Source of the DNA: Selaginella moellendorffii
Lineage: Eukaryota; Streptophyta; Lycopodiopsida; Selaginellales; Selaginellaceae
DNA length: 64,000 nt
Reading direction: 5' to 3'
Assembly: GCF_000143415.4 (NCBI RefSeq)
Contig: NW_003314289.1
Span: forward strand, 846,035 to 910,034
The position numbers and the translations under genes are program-made. The notes beneath the pieces are model-generated. The model did not search any database and was not told where the DNA came from. It saw only the letters and a program-made list of their open reading frames with translations. Positions within the stretch are counted from its first letter, which is position 1, and each line of letters begins with the position of its first letter. Below are positions 13,579 through 25,945 of this stretch, one piece after another.

Positions 13579-13645
13579 AGGTGGGCTTCGGAGTTTGATA
13601 TTGAAAAGAGAAAAATCAAAGCCTTTTTCTTGAGCAATTATCGGT
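13579..13645 (+). repeat. Duplicated terminal LHT exon fragment
   Basis: About 67 bp nearly identical to the last coding segment of LHT copy 1 and the bases after its stop (13347-13410). It sits 170 bp downstream and cannot be spliced into a full gene, so it is a local duplication scar. Confidence 0.75.
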
Positions 13646-13683
13646 ACCTTCCAGAGGAAACGAAGGGAAGATCACCCAAAAGT

Positions 13684-14083
13684 CAGTTGTTGGCACGTTC
13701 AAGGATGGCAACTGTCATTTCTTTGCAAGTTTTCTTTTATTTGGGTGTAGCGATCTGATTCTCGTTGCTCTTATTTGTAATGAAAGATCCCTTCTTCAGC
13801 GTTAATGTTGACTATGAGTTATGAAAGTTTTACTTATTTAGTGTCTATAAAAGTGGTAAGGACTTGCAAAAAAAAGTATTAAAGTCTCAGTTGTTGCCAT
13901 GTTCAAAGATGTTTCTTTTCCAGTTTTGAGCGGGTTTATAGAAACTAAATAAGTAAAACTTTCATAACTCATGCAGAAGGGATCTTTCATTACAAATAAG
14001 AGCAACGAGAATCAGATCGCTAGACCCAAAAAAAAAGAAAACTTGCAAAGAAATGACAGTTGCCATCCTTGAACGTGCCAACA
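13684..14083. repeat. Long near-perfect inverted repeat with third partial copy in the loop
   Basis: The left arm, 13684-13851, is the reverse complement of 13934-14083, apart from an extra segment of about 17 bp near 13796-13812 and a few substitutions. The loop of about 82 bp contains a third, degenerate direct copy at 13881-13921 (GTTGTTGCCATGTTCAAAGA). If transcribed, it would fold into a long double-stranded hairpin. It lies between the two tandem LHT genes and shares sequence with the 3' flank of copy 1. Confidence 0.8.
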
Positions 14084-14204
14084 CCGACAGCGACACATGA
14101 ACGAGGACTGGAACTCTCACTGCTCACACGACTCATGAACTAGTTCCATGAGATCCATGTCTCAAAATCCTCCATCCCTTTATGTAGCTAGCTAGCTCTT
14201 GACA

Positions 14205-16002
14205 ATGGCTGGAATAAAGGTAGGTTCTAGAGATTCATCTCCTTCTTTCTAAATCCTCGCAAAAATCTCCCAGAAATCCCTCCTCAAGAGATGGCGCTCG
14301 TGGATCTTGCTCAACAATTCCTGGACAAGCCGGTGGTGGTATTCCGCGGTTCACATCACCACAGTGACGGTGGGAACCGGAGTTTTGGGCTTGCCGACAG
14401 TCATGGCCTTCTTCGGATGGTAATTGTGATGCTCCACTCTCTCCAGAACCGCGTGATCGACTCACAGGATCCAGGGAACTCGGCACCATCCTGATTGTGG
14501 GCTTCATGATCCTGAGCCAGATGTGCTACTGGCAGCTGATTGGATTGCACGAGACCCAAGAGGGCCGCCGCTTCGATCGATACCCTGAGCTGGGACAGCA
14601 CCTCCTGGGCGACTCTCTCGGATTCTGGCTCATCGCTCCACTCCAGGCCATCGCCCAAGTGGGAATCGACACAGTCTACGTCGTCGCGGGAGCGAATTCC
14701 CTCCAGCACATCTACTCGCTCTTCCACGAATGCAATGCTTTGGATTGCGGTGCCATGAAGTTGACTTACTGGATGCTCGTCTTCATGGCCGTCCAGCTCT
14801 TGCTCTCGCAGCTCCCACACTTACAATCAATCACTTGGGTGTCATTCATAGCAGCTGTCACAGCCATTGGGTAAGAAACGAAGAAAAAAAGCTACTCTCT
14901 TTCACCTTCATCCTCTTCCAGGTACTGTACACTAACTTGGGTTTCCATTCTAATTAACCCTCCACCTTCACCTTCACCGTCACCACCTTCACCTTCATCG
15001 TCTTCCGCGTGTTTCGCGAATGTCGAGCATGGCTACCCGCAAGGATCCAAAGCTCACATAACTTTCGGGATCTTCACCTCTCTCGGTAAGCTGGCATTTG
15101 CGATGGCGGCCGCGCACAATGTGGCTCTCGAGCTCCAGGCGACGATTCCAAGCACTCGCAATCGCCCCTCGAAACGAGCAATGTGGAGAGGGACGCTGAT
15201 CGCGTATATCGTGGTCGCGTTTTGCTACTTGCCGGTGGCGCTGGTGGGATACCGGTTCTACGGCAACGAGACTCGCGATACTTGCCCGGGGATCGACAAT
15301 GTCCTGCTCAGGCTCAAGAGTCCCAAACCGATGATTGTTCTCGCGGATTTGATGGTTTTCATTCACTTGTGCGGTAGCTACCAGGTAAGCTTTCCATTTT
15401 CTCCAGAGGTTTTCTTCGTTCGAGCTCTTGGATGTGTCACAGGTGCTAGCGATGCCGATTTTCAGCAACTTTGAAACATTTTTTGAGAGGAAGTACGAGG
15501 TTGAGCTGAGCTTCATGCTGCGAACGATGGCCAGATATAGTTATGTTGGTAAGACTTTGGTGATGATGAATCTCTTCGATGATTTTTTTTACCTTTGAGC
15601 GCAGTTCTGACGTTGATGCTGGCCGCAGCGTTTCCTTTCTTTGGTGATCTTGAAGCCTTCTTTGGAGGTTTTGCTATCATTCCAACGACTTACGTGGTAA
15701 GTGCCTGCTTGATTCATCCAGAACTTAAGACTAGATGTTTACCTTTGTTTTTTCTTAGATACCTTCTGTTCTCTGGCATTTGAGTAGGAAGCCCGAGCCA
15801 TTGAGTCCGCCATGGATAGCAAACCTGGTAAATGAAATTAAAGACGAAAGAAAAACTGTTTTAAAACTCTCTAGCTACTGACTCACATTGCATTTGTTTT
15901 TAGTTGTGTATTTCCTTTGGAATAGCGGTGATGGCTACTTCGACGATAGGTGGCCTTCGTAACTTGATAATGAAACGGCGAGAGCTGGAATTCTTTCAAT
16001 AA
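14205..16002 (+). CDS. LHT-type amino-acid permease, tandem copy 2
   Basis: Eight exons: 14205-14219, 14274-14419, 14475-14870, 14922-15384, 15443-15548, 15605-15696, 15759-15827, 15904-16002, giving 461 residues. Exons 2 and 5-8 are exactly the same length as in copy 1, so the pair arose by tandem duplication. The first exon encodes only MAGIK. Differences from copy 1 are concentrated in a Pro/Ser linker (about ten repeats of PS/PP after the fifth membrane region) and in the C-terminal tail (RRELEFFQ). No frame break is seen, so both copies look functional. The expected role is proton-coupled amino-acid uptake. Confidence 0.88.
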
Positions 16003-16354
16003 GTTGGGAGTCATTTACTCTCCATCCCTGTTAAACACAGCATCAGAGTGGAAACAGAAAAGAAAAATTCAAATGTTACTGCTAGACTACGTTCCAAGGA
16101 AAAGTACGGTTGAGACAAAGTCGAGATCGATTCCATCGCCACCGGCCCCCAGATGAAGCCTCTGCTCGTGAATAAAAAAACAGTTTCCCAGTGAGGCTCA
16201 TCTCTGTGGGACAGATGGAAGAAACCGTACCTTAGAAAGCGTTTTCTTCCTACGGTAGACGAGTCTTTGATGGAGAATCTTGTTGTGGAGAGTAAAAAAA
16301 GAAGGCCTGAGGAGTAATCGCCGCTCCCAGGGCAGCCCCGAGTTGTGGCCTGCA

Positions 16355-16362
16355 TATATAAG
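16355..16362 (+). promoter_or_regulatory. TATA-box candidate for the ABCB gene
   Basis: TATATAAG lies 80 bp before the ABCB start codon, followed by a 20-nt T run. The position is typical of a plant core promoter; the transcription start is not known. Confidence 0.45.
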
Positions 16363-16441
16363 CGAGAAGCCTCGACGAGGAAGTGAACGAGTACCTTCCC
16401 ATTCTTGAGTAGTTTTTTTTTTTTTTTTTTTGTCAGGCAAG

Positions 16442-19400
16442 ATGGTAGTCCTGGCGCAAGCCGACGAGAAGCGCCATACTTCTGCGTATGCCGTTCCATT
16501 CTTGGATCTCTTCAAGTACGCGGATGCATTCGATTTTCTTCTCATCGCCGCAGGCAGCCTGGGAGCCATTGCCAATGGACTCGCCATCCCTGCAATGATT
16601 CTCACACGGGGTCATATCATCGACAGCTTTGGAAGGCCACAGCTGCAAGCTTCGCAAATCAAAGACCAGATATTTGCGGTACCTTTTACTGTTCTTGCTC
16701 TGTCTTTTGACGATGTTCTTCTTGCTCTTGCTTTGTTTCTTTTGCTGATGTTGTTCTTGCTCCAGAACGCTCAAGTCTTCGTGTATATCGCACTGGGGGC
16801 ATGGATCGCGTCGTACCTAGGTAAAAAACGTTCTTATGTAGCTGATATTGAATCACGGGTGCGCTGGTTTCAGAGTTGAGTTGCTGGATGAGAGCTGGAG
16901 AGCGCCAAGCCAAAAGGATCCGGACGGCTTACCTCAGATCCGTCCTACGGCAGAATGTAGCTTATTTTGACACGAATGTCACCACCGGTGACGTCGTCAA
17001 CAGCATCTCCACTGACGCCTTTCTCGTCCAGGAAGCGATTAGTGAGAAGGTGCTGATGAACACAAAAGCGAAAGCAAAACTAACCTCTTCGGCTTGTCTC
17101 TGTAGACGGGGAGCTTTATCCGAAATGCGACTCAGTTCCTCGGCTGCTACTTAGTTGGCTTCACCCAGGCGTGGAGGCTTTCACTCGTAGTGCTGCCTTT
17201 TACTCCGTTGCTTATCATGCCTGGGATGCTCTACGGGAAAGCGGTAACACGATTTGAAGTGCGAAAGAAATCCGCTTACAGCAAAGCAGGCAGCTTGGTG
17301 GAGCAAACAGTAGCTTCGATTCGAACAGTGTTCTCCTTCGTTGCAGAAGACAAGATTCTCAAAAGTTACTCTCAATTGCTGGAAGCGACAGTTCACCTGG
17401 GAGTGAAGCAGGGATATGCGAAAGGCTTGGCACTGGGATCCGGAGGAATAGCATTCGCAATATGGTCCTTTATGACATGGTATGGAAGTGTTCTCGTCAT
17501 GCGCCGGCAGGCTAACGGTGCTGAGATTATTACAACCGGCCTTGCTCTGCTCAACGGTGCAAGGTAAACATTAGAAAGAGAAAAAGTAATTTAAACTTGT
17601 ACTCACTTCACTTGAGAGAATGGTCAGGTCGTTGGGATTTGCTGCTGCGAACATAAGAACATTCTCGGAAGGGCGGGTTGCAGCTCACAAAATATATGAA
17701 ACAATTGCACGAGTCCCACCAATTGACGTTGACGATGACAATGGCGAACAGCTCACAAACGTTGCCGGAAAACTGGACTTCAGAAATGTTCTGCACAGCT
17801 ATCCAGCCAGGCCTGGGGTGCAAGTCCTACAAGAATTGAACTTAAGCATACCACCAGGTGAGAAAATCTTCGCTTACTTGTTATGACACCCCTTGCAGGA
17901 AAAACGATTGCACTGGTTGGTGGCAGTGGATCCGGTAAGTCGACGGTAATAGCACTGCTGGAGCGCTTCTACGATCCTCTGCAAGGACAGGTTCTTTTAG
18001 ACGGGTACGACATCAGGTCCTTGCAGTTGAAATGGTATCGTAAGCAAATTGGACTTGTGAGCCAAGAGCCTGCTTTGTTTGCTACTTCCATCAAGGAAAA
18101 TATCTTATACGGAAAGGAAGATGCTGATTTCGACGAAATCCTTGAGGCATCTAATGCAGCCAACGCACACAGTTTTATAATGCAATTTCCAAATGCTTAC
18201 GACACACAGGTACATTGGTACAAATCAAAGGACTTCCTTGGCTAACATTCGGCTTTAAAAAATATGCAAGGTCGGTGAGCGTGGAGCAAAGCTCTCTGGA
18301 GGACAGAAGCAAAGAATTGCTATTGCGAGAGCACTAGTAAAAAAACCACCTATATTACTCCTAGATGAAGCAACAAGTGCATTGGATACGGAATCAGAAG
18401 CAACAGTTCAAGCAGCACTGGACAAAGCAAGCCTGGGACGTACCACAGTGATTGTCGCTCACAGGTTGTCTACGATTCAGACTGCCGATTTGATTGCTGT
18501 CCTGCATTCCGGAAAAGTCATCGAGTTAGGAACACACGACGAACTGGTCTCGAAAGGCAAAGAGGGAGCCTACTCAGCACTCCTTTACTTACAAGGCAAA
18601 CCTGGAATTGATACCACGACACCAGAGTCACCTCCAAGTCCCAAAGTATCTAGCCAACAAGCCATTCCAGAGCAGCTGAAACAAAATGACGGAGGATCAG
18701 ATAACTCACCAAAATCAACTTTGTGGGATCTATTGATATCTCTTACCCGAGGCAAGCGGACAGACGGAGCACTGGGGTTGGTTGGAGGTGTGGGTTTCGG
18801 ATTTGTCCAGCCTTCATATTCACTCCTTATCGGCTCCATGTTGACAGTCTACTACACGAAAAACCGAGAGGAACTAAAGGAGGCAGTATCTTTGTGCAGC
18901 ATGCTGTTTGCGGCTATCGCAGCAGCGGCCTTCACCGTTAATCTCCTGCAACATTACTGTCTTGCAGTAGTCGGTGAACATCTTACAAAGCAAGTGAGGG
19001 TCAAAATGCTTACGTCGATATTAAGTTTCGAAGTTGGATGGTTTGATAAGGACGAGAACAGCAGCGGCATGATCTGCTCCCGCCTGGCAACAGATGCAAA
19101 CATGGTTGGTTTTGTCCTTTCAGATGTTTTTTTCTGATTATTTTACTTACAGATTCGGAGTCTCGTCACTGATCGAGTGTCGTTGCTTGTTCAAACGGCC
19201 AGTGCAGTGGCGGTGAGCTTTATCATAGTACTTTTTGTCAACTGGAGAATGGGCCTGCTTGTCATCGGTATACAGCCCCTCCTTGTCTTCTGCTACTACG
19301 TAAAACTGGTGTTTTTGAAAGGCTTCGCCAAGAAAGCTGCCAAAGCACAAAATGAGGCTACTCAGATTGCAACAGAGGCGGTGTCTCAACACAGAACTGT

Positions 19401-20572
19401 GGCAGCTCTATCTGCACAAGACAAAGTCGTGAGCTCTATGAAGACGATGCTTGATGCAACAACAAAAGACGCAAAGAAACAGTCCCACATTGCTGGCTTT
19501 GGCCTTGGAGTCGCAAACTTCGTCCTCTATGCGTCTTGGGCCCTTCAGTTCTGGTATGGAGGGGTGCTACTTACCCAGGGAAAGGCAACCTTGCAGGACG
19601 TTTTCAAGGTGTTCTTCGTGTTCTTGAGCACTGGCCGGGTCTTGGCCGAGGCTCTCAGCTTAGCACCGGACTTGGCCAAAGGATCTGCAGTCATCGAGTC
19701 AGTGCTTAGCATTCTAAACAGGAAGACAGAGATCAACGCGGACGACAAGAATTCTGCGAAAGTTGGCAGAATCGAAGGAGAGGTGGAACTTTGCAATGTG
19801 GACTTTGCATACCCATCGAGACCGGAGATGATGGTTTTCAAGAGCTTCAACTTGCGAGTAGAGGCGGGGAAATCTGTGGCGCTAGTCGGCCAAAGCGGAT
19901 CCGGAAAATCGACAATCATAGGACTCATACAGCGATTCTACGATCCCTTGCAAGGCATGGTGATGATCGATGGAAGGGATATAAGAACACTTCACCTGAG
20001 GTCACTGAGAAGGCAGCTTGCGCTCGTCGGCCAGGAGCCCGTCCTCTTGGCAGCCAGCATCCGCGACAACATCGCCTTTGGCCAAGAATCCTGCAGCGAG
20101 CAAGAGATTATCGAGGCATCAAGCATCGCCAATGCCCACACATTCATAAGGTGAGAATAGACAGATAGAAGAGCGATCGATCGAAATATGTGACTTATAT
20201 TGGGACCTTTCCAGCGCCTTGCCCGATGCCTACAACACGGCCGTTGGAGAGCGTGGCGCGCAGCTCTCGGGAGGGCAGCGGCAGCGAATCGCCATAGCCA
20301 GGGCGATCCTCCGGAACCCCGCAATATTGCTCCTGGACGAGGCCACCAGCGCCCTAGACGCAGAATCCGAGCGCCTCGTCCAGGACGCGCTGAGCAAGAC
20401 GATCATCGGCCGGACGACAGTGACAATCGCGCACAGGCTCTCCACGATCAAGAGCTGTGACAGCATCGCGGTGATCCAATCGGGGCGCGTCATGGAGATG
20501 GGATCTCACGAGGAGCTTCTCGCCAGAGGAGAACAGGGCGCCTACTCGTCCCTCCTAAGAATGCAGCTTTAA
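16442..20572 (+). CDS. ABCB: Full-size ABCB (MDR/P-glycoprotein) transporter
   Basis: Nine exons: 16442-16678, 16766-16820, 16874-17049, 17106-17563, 17628-17857, 17899-18209, 18271-19104, 19153-20150, 20215-20572, giving 1218 residues. The layout is TMD-NBD-TMD-NBD. NBD1 has Walker [10 protein letters not shown] (about 395), signature LSGGQKQR and Walker [16 protein letters not shown]2 has GQSGSGKST (about 1015), LSGGQRQR and [12 protein letters not shown]. Both NBDs keep the His switch ([14 protein letters not shown]), so both sites should hydrolyse ATP. In plants this group moves auxin or secondary metabolites across the plasma membrane; the substrate here is unknown. A TATA box lies 80 bp upstream. 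The linker between the halves (about residues 605-640) is hydrophilic. Confidence 0.93.
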
Positions 20573-20617
20573 AATTCATATCATGCTATTTGTTTATAAT
20601 GTTAGTATATATTCATG

Positions 20618-20805
20618 TTAGATTTTAGGGTTCTTGAGAAAGATAGTTCCGAATTCATCGAGCGTCTGAAGCCGTACTTTCCGGCCTGCAAATTTGTCAT
20701 CCTCGACCTCTTCAAAAGGGATTTGTTTGTCCAATATCCCTCCCCTGCAAAATGAAACAATCCACTCGCCGCAAACGATTGCGCTTACCATTCTTCCTGA
20801 TACAT
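20618..20805 (-). CDS. 47-residue protein candidate, unknown function
   Basis: Two exons, 20805-20789 and 20744-20618, spliced by a 44-nt GTAAGC...TTTGCAG intron, encode 47 residues rich in acidic and aromatic positions (MYQEEWGGILDKQIPFEEVE and onward, ending IFLKNPKI). A pyrimidine tract and CAG acceptor at about 20825-20840 suggest a non-coding first exon. The gene would diverge from VPS39 over less than 200 bp. I do not recognise the family. The unspliced 73-codon ORF over the same region is less likely because it reads through the intron. Confidence 0.4.
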
Positions 20806-20991
20806 TGCTCTCTATGCAGAAACCTGAAAGAAAGAACACACTAGCTTGTTAAATGTATCTTAAACACTAGAAATGAAGTTATATTAGAAAAATAATTTCA
20901 GTCCCGGGGTAACCTTTTATATCAGATGTGCGTTTATAAACCAACCCTAATCGTCCTCTGTTTTTTAGGGTTCTTCAGTGGCTAGGGCTTT

Positions 20992-23900
20992 ATGGTGCAC
21001 AATGCGTTTGACGACGTGTGCGTGGTGAGGGATTGCCCCTCGAGGATCGAGAGCGCCATTGTCACGGAGTCCAGCACCAGAGGTGAATTCCTCCATGTCG
21101 GCTGCATCGACGGGAGCCTGCGCATCTATTCGCTCCCGGACTCGTCACAAGACGAGGAGGATCTCGGCGCGGAGCGCAGCAGGAGCTGTGTGCTGCGGCG
21201 GACGATCGTGGGGTTCGCCAAGAAGGCGGTGTCGCAGATGGATCTGGTGAAATCGCGGGGCGGGATGCTCATCACTCTCGCCGAGGCAGTGGCCGTCCAT
21301 TCGCTGCCAGGTTTCGAGCCTGTAGCGTTTCTTGCAAAGACGAAAGGGGCCAATCTCTTCTGCTGGGACGAGCGAAGAGGATTGCTGTGCGTTGCCAGGC
21401 ACAAGAAGCTTCTCATTTACAGGCACGATGGTAAAGCTCTCTCTCAAAATCTTTGCTTTGGAGTTCCTAGATAACTTTTTGATCTTGTTCTTCTTCTTTG
21501 CCTTTGCAGGAAGCAGGGATTTCACGGAAGTTAAAGAGATCTCCATTCCAGATGTCGTGAAGTCCATGGTCTGGTGTGGCGATTGTGTTTGTCTTGGTGT
21601 GAAGCGCGAGTATGTTTTTGTAAATGCGGCAACTGGAGCGTCCACGGATATCTTTCCTTGCGGTCGAAGTGCCCCGCCGCTCGTCGTTTCCTTGCCTCGT
21701 GGCGAGCTTCTACTTGGCAAGGTACTGGTTTTTGTGCATTTGTTTACTATCAGCTCCACTGATCCACATTCATGTCAACTTGATCAGGACAATATTGGAG
21801 TATTCGTAGATCAATCGGGGAAAGTAACCCCGCAAACTGCTTTAAGCTGGTCGGAATCGCCCTCAGCTGTGATGGTTCATCCACCATATATCCTTGCTCG
21901 GCTTTCAAGATTTATAGAGGTATGTCTGTATGGTTTAAGAGCTTCAATTCCTGACGTCAGAATTGGCCCAGGTAAGAACGCTGAGGGAGCCTTACAGTGT
22001 CGTGCAAATGATAGCGCACAAAGACAAGCAGCTGCTACAGTCGAGTAGTTTCGGTTTGCTGGCCGCGTCCGAGAACTCTGTCTACAAGCTTGTCCCTGTC
22101 GCCATTGGTGTCCAGGTTTGTTTCTTACTGTCTTTTACGTTCGTTCCGCTTACGTTACACTCTGGACTAGGTAGTGCAATTAGCGGCATCAGGCAACTTT
22201 GAAGATGCATTGGCGCTTTGCAAGCTAATGCCTCCCGAGGATGCATCTCTGCGAGCTTCGAAAGAAGATGCCATACACAAAAGGTAGGTGTTGAAAAAGC
22301 TTTGTCCAGCCTGACGAGTGTTTATGGGCAGGTATGGCCAGTTTCTTTTCAGTCGCGGACAATATGTTGAAGCGTTGCAGCACTTCGCACTATCATCCAT
22401 GAGTCTGCCGTCAATCATCGCGTTGTTCCCTTCAGTGAAGCTGCCGGAGTTTTGCGTATTTGACGAGTTCAAAGACATGGAGAACTCGGGGGAGCTAGAG
22501 GTGGATGAAAATAATAGCAACTCCGTCTCAACATCTATCTCTCTGGCGGCTTTGGCGACCTTCTTGATGAATAAACGAGGGGATGTCATTGCTAACGCCG
22601 AGGCGAAAGATACGGACGAGGCACTGGCAGCTTTGTCTGAAACGGGTCACAAGGTACTCAATCTGATTATTTCTGACGCGCTATTTCTAAGCTGCAGCTT
22701 CTTACACAGCATAATGTTTCCACGAGACTGGAGCCAGACGATCCACGGAAGAGTGCTGCCGTCTTGGATACAGCACTTATCCAAGCGTTGTTGCTTACAA
22801 ACCAGTCTCCAGTTGCAATTCAACTTCTTCGAGGCTCAAACTACTGCGACGTAGATGCGTGCCGAGAAATGATGCTTGCTGGAGGCTTTTACAAGGAGCT
22901 CCTAGAACTGTATCAGTTCAACAAAATGCATAAAGAGGCTCTACAACTACTGGCTCGTTTGGTCGAGAACCCAGAGTCCTTTCCAGTTCCACCTCCAAAG
23001 GATGCGTACGGCCCAGAGGCTCTTGTGGATTACTTGCAGGTAAGCTTTTATCCTATTTCTCTATGTCTTATCAAGTATGGTTATCTTGTTTCGCAGCCTC
23101 TCGGGGGACAGGATCAGACACTTATCATGGAATTGTCAACACTAATTTTAAAGCTGAGTCCGGACCAGGCCATGAAGCTGTTTACGTCTACAAATCCTCC
23201 CCTACCTCCAAAGTATGTGCTGTTGAAGCTGAAGGCACACGCTCCTGATCTGCAGATTGTTTACCTTGAGGAAATGGTGAAGCACAATCCAGATTCTTTA
23301 TCAGCAGAGTTTCAGAACGAGCTTGTAAGTTTGGTTTTTGGTTTTCCTTATAGATCTTTGCTAAACTCTATTACACAGATACTACTGTATTTGTCCAATG
23401 TCCTCGAAGGAAAGCCAGACGACTCAAAATCTAAATTATTGACCGCTCTAGAAACTTTCACCGCTTATAATGCTCGAGACATATTTCCCCGTTTTCCGGG
23501 GGAGGGTTTTTACGAAGAAAAGGCAGTACTTCTGGGACGAATGGAGTACCACAAACTTACGCTTTCTATATATGTGCACAAGGTGAGGTATTCGTTTTTT
23601 ATGCTTTGATCTCTCGATCATAATATTATCTTTTGCAGCTTCATAATCAAGAAAAGGCGCTAGCGTATTGTGATCGTGTCTTTGATCGTGTCGTTGAAAC
23701 AGCATCACAGACAATATTGAATGCACCCGTCGATCACAAGGCAGCGGAATTGTACTCAAAGCTGCTGGAGATGTACCTTCGGCCCAAAAAGTCCCTCAAA
23801 GAACTTAAGCTAGCCCTTGCTAGTCTTGGTGGTCTCAAATACGATATATCAAGAGCTGATGGAGCTGATGGAGCTGATGGAGCTGGCCTAGTACACAGGC

Positions 23901-24523
23901 ACAAACACAAGGGACACGTTCGACACAAAGTCACTCAGATTGAAGACGCACTGAGTTTTACGAATGGCAACGAAAGTGCTACCGAAAGCAATAAGAGCGA
24001 CACTGAAGAAAGTGTCGACGGGAGGACGGAGGATGGAATTATGCTGGAAGAAGCCATTCATCTACTGAGCAGCAGATGGGATCGCTTTCACGGCACCGAA
24101 GTCCTATCGATGCTACCGTCCGATGCCAAGCTAAAGGTCCGTGATGTTTGTTTACACCTTTTTTAAAAACTCTTATTCTGATTTCATTGCTGTTGTAAGG
24201 ATCTTCTTTCGTTTTTGGAACCACTGTTGCGGAGATCCACTGAAAGAAGCCGGAATGCAGCGGTCATCGGGCGAGTGGAGTATAGCGATCACATAGAAGT
24301 ACGTCTTTGTAAAGCCAAGCTATCTTTGTATTCTTTCTAATTCGCGTGCTTCCAGGTCCGTCATGAGCTGCTTCAATGTAGAGCACGGCGATTCAGACTC
24401 ACGAACGAGACATTGTGCTCGATTTGTCGCAAAAAGATTGGACCCAGCGTTTTTGCAGTGTATCCTGGCGGTGCTTTCGCACATTTTGTTTGTTACTCTC
24501 AACACAGAGCTTCTGGAGCGTGA
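20992..24523 (+). CDS. VPS39: VPS39/Vam6-like HOPS tethering subunit
   Basis: Twelve exons: 20992-21430, 21510-21721, 21788-21919, 21972-22115, 22171-22283, 22332-22653, 22698-23039, 23097-23324, 23379-23582, 23639-24136, 24200-24298, 24356-24523, giving 966 residues. An N-terminal CNH-type beta-propeller (residues 1-300) precedes alpha-solenoid repeats, and a C-terminal zinc-binding segment holds CSICRKKIG and FVCY. This matches the Vam6/Vps39 family, which binds Rab7-type GTPases and tethers vacuole and late-endosome membranes as part of HOPS. A short GAD repeat (GADGADGA) near residue 745 and an acidic Ser-rich loop lie before the last helices. A telo-box (TTTTTTAGGGTTC) is 20 bp upstream of the start. 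Confidence 0.92.
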
Positions 24524-25027
24524 AGTTCTTGTTGGTATTGTATCTCTTGTATAATGGATTGAGGTTTGTAAATAGCTCATGTTGAGTTGATCATGGTGGA
24601 GTATCTCTTGTGTAAGCTTTCTGCTTGCTTTTACTGACGAATTTTTTCTTTGTTTTTAGGAAAAAGAGACAGTATGTGAAATTCGTAGTCCCTAAATGGT
24701 TTGATATAGGTGGAAGTTTCAAAGGTACCGTGGCCATGGACAGCAGCGAGAAATAAACATGGGAGTTTTCGAGATCTTTCGCATGACACTCTTGCTCTCG
24801 ACCTGAATGAAATTACAAAACGACAGTGCATTATAGCTAGACAACATGAAGGCTCTCTTCCTGGTCGAAAAAAACGAATTTAATTGCCCAACTTTTTCAG
24901 TGCTTGTGAAACGTCATAATCATCTCAAACGTCTTAACTACACTGCACCAGTGATGGGGGTATACCATCACTTCGGATATTACATTTAACAACCTTTACA
25001 TAGAAAATTCTCTTGGTTTTACATTGC
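24524..25027. other. VPS39 3' flank, no gene seen
   Basis: Contains the likely polyadenylation region. The words TCATGGTGGAG and TCTCTTGTG near 24590 also occur at 28615, upstream of the RlmH coding sequence, hinting at an old duplicated stretch. No coding segment was recognised. Confidence 0.35.
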
Positions 25028-25581
25028 ATACAGCCCATTCCAAGACAATGCCACAAACCATGCAAGTGTATCTGGAACATCCATGGCTTGCCCCCATGTC
25101 TCAGGAATAATTGCATCATAATGGAGTCCACAGATAGTAACCACAGATACAACCATAAGATTTTCTTTATTTTATCTTCTAGATTCCAGTGATAACCTGG
25201 GGGAGCCTATAAAGGATGGTTACCCTTCAACTTTGGTGGCGGGCACAGATCAATGCAAATGCCCGCAACTCACCCTGTCCTTGTTTACGATGCCAACGAA
25301 ACCGAATTCACGGGCTTCCTGGCGCAATCCACGGAAGAAACTGGTTGTGCAATAGAGGAGAATATAGCGTCCAGCGATCTCAATTCCTCCATTGCAATCT
25401 CCTCGCTGAGGAAAACGAGAAATAACGTGGAAGACAATGCCACAACCTACATGGCGAGCGTGGAACATCCAAACGGTGTCTTGGTGCCTGTGTATCCCCC
25501 GGAATAGACCAAATCGTTTAAATTCAACTTGAAAGTGAGGAAAGGTTTTGGATCTCTCACTTGGAACAATGGTAACAAAGT
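25028..25581 (+). pseudogene. Subtilase (S8) C-terminal relic
   Basis: Disconnected frames carry unmistakable subtilisin-like protease pieces. At 25071-25106 the frame reads SGTSMACPHVSG, the motif holding the catalytic Ser, followed by a stop where the conserved helix should continue. At 25253-25507 come VYDANETEFTGFL, SSIAISSL and NVEDNATTYMASVEHPNGV, which match the C-terminal protease-associated fibronectin-like domain. After an in-frame TAG the same frame continues with FKFNLKV and FGSLTWNNG, the usual ending. The Asp and His catalytic regions and most of the domain are missing, so this is a decayed fragment of a plant subtilase. Confidence 0.7.
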
Positions 25582-25945
25582 GTGACTAATCATCTTTTTC
25601 TTGACATCGCCTGGTGTCAAGGTTGATGAACCAAGCATGGAAAATGGTAACACACATTTTCCTGACTGACATACCATTGTGGTTATCCTTCAGTTGTATC
25701 AGTTTGCCAATCACTAGCAACATCCATGGCACGGAGCTTTTGTGGCCGAGTTCCAGGCCTGCCACGTTGCGGTGATCTTTGCTGCTCGAGCTGATCATGG
25801 GATCGCATCAATCTCTCGCGCCTGCCCCTCGGTGTACTTCTCAAGCCTTAATCCATCGGCAGCACGTATATGGAAATGGACTAAGTTGAGGGGAACCTCT
25901 TCAAATTTCCCAGCAGGCTGAGCAGAAAAGAGCCGGTTCTTAGCT
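25582..25945. other. Spacer between two pseudogenes, nothing recognised
   Basis: No conserved coding or repeat segment seen; likely further decayed gene material. Confidence 0.35.

Noticed and set aside
13552-13758. 68-codon ORF after LHT copy 1
   Set aside because: It reads a duplicated exon scrap in a shifted frame joined to the inverted repeat arm.
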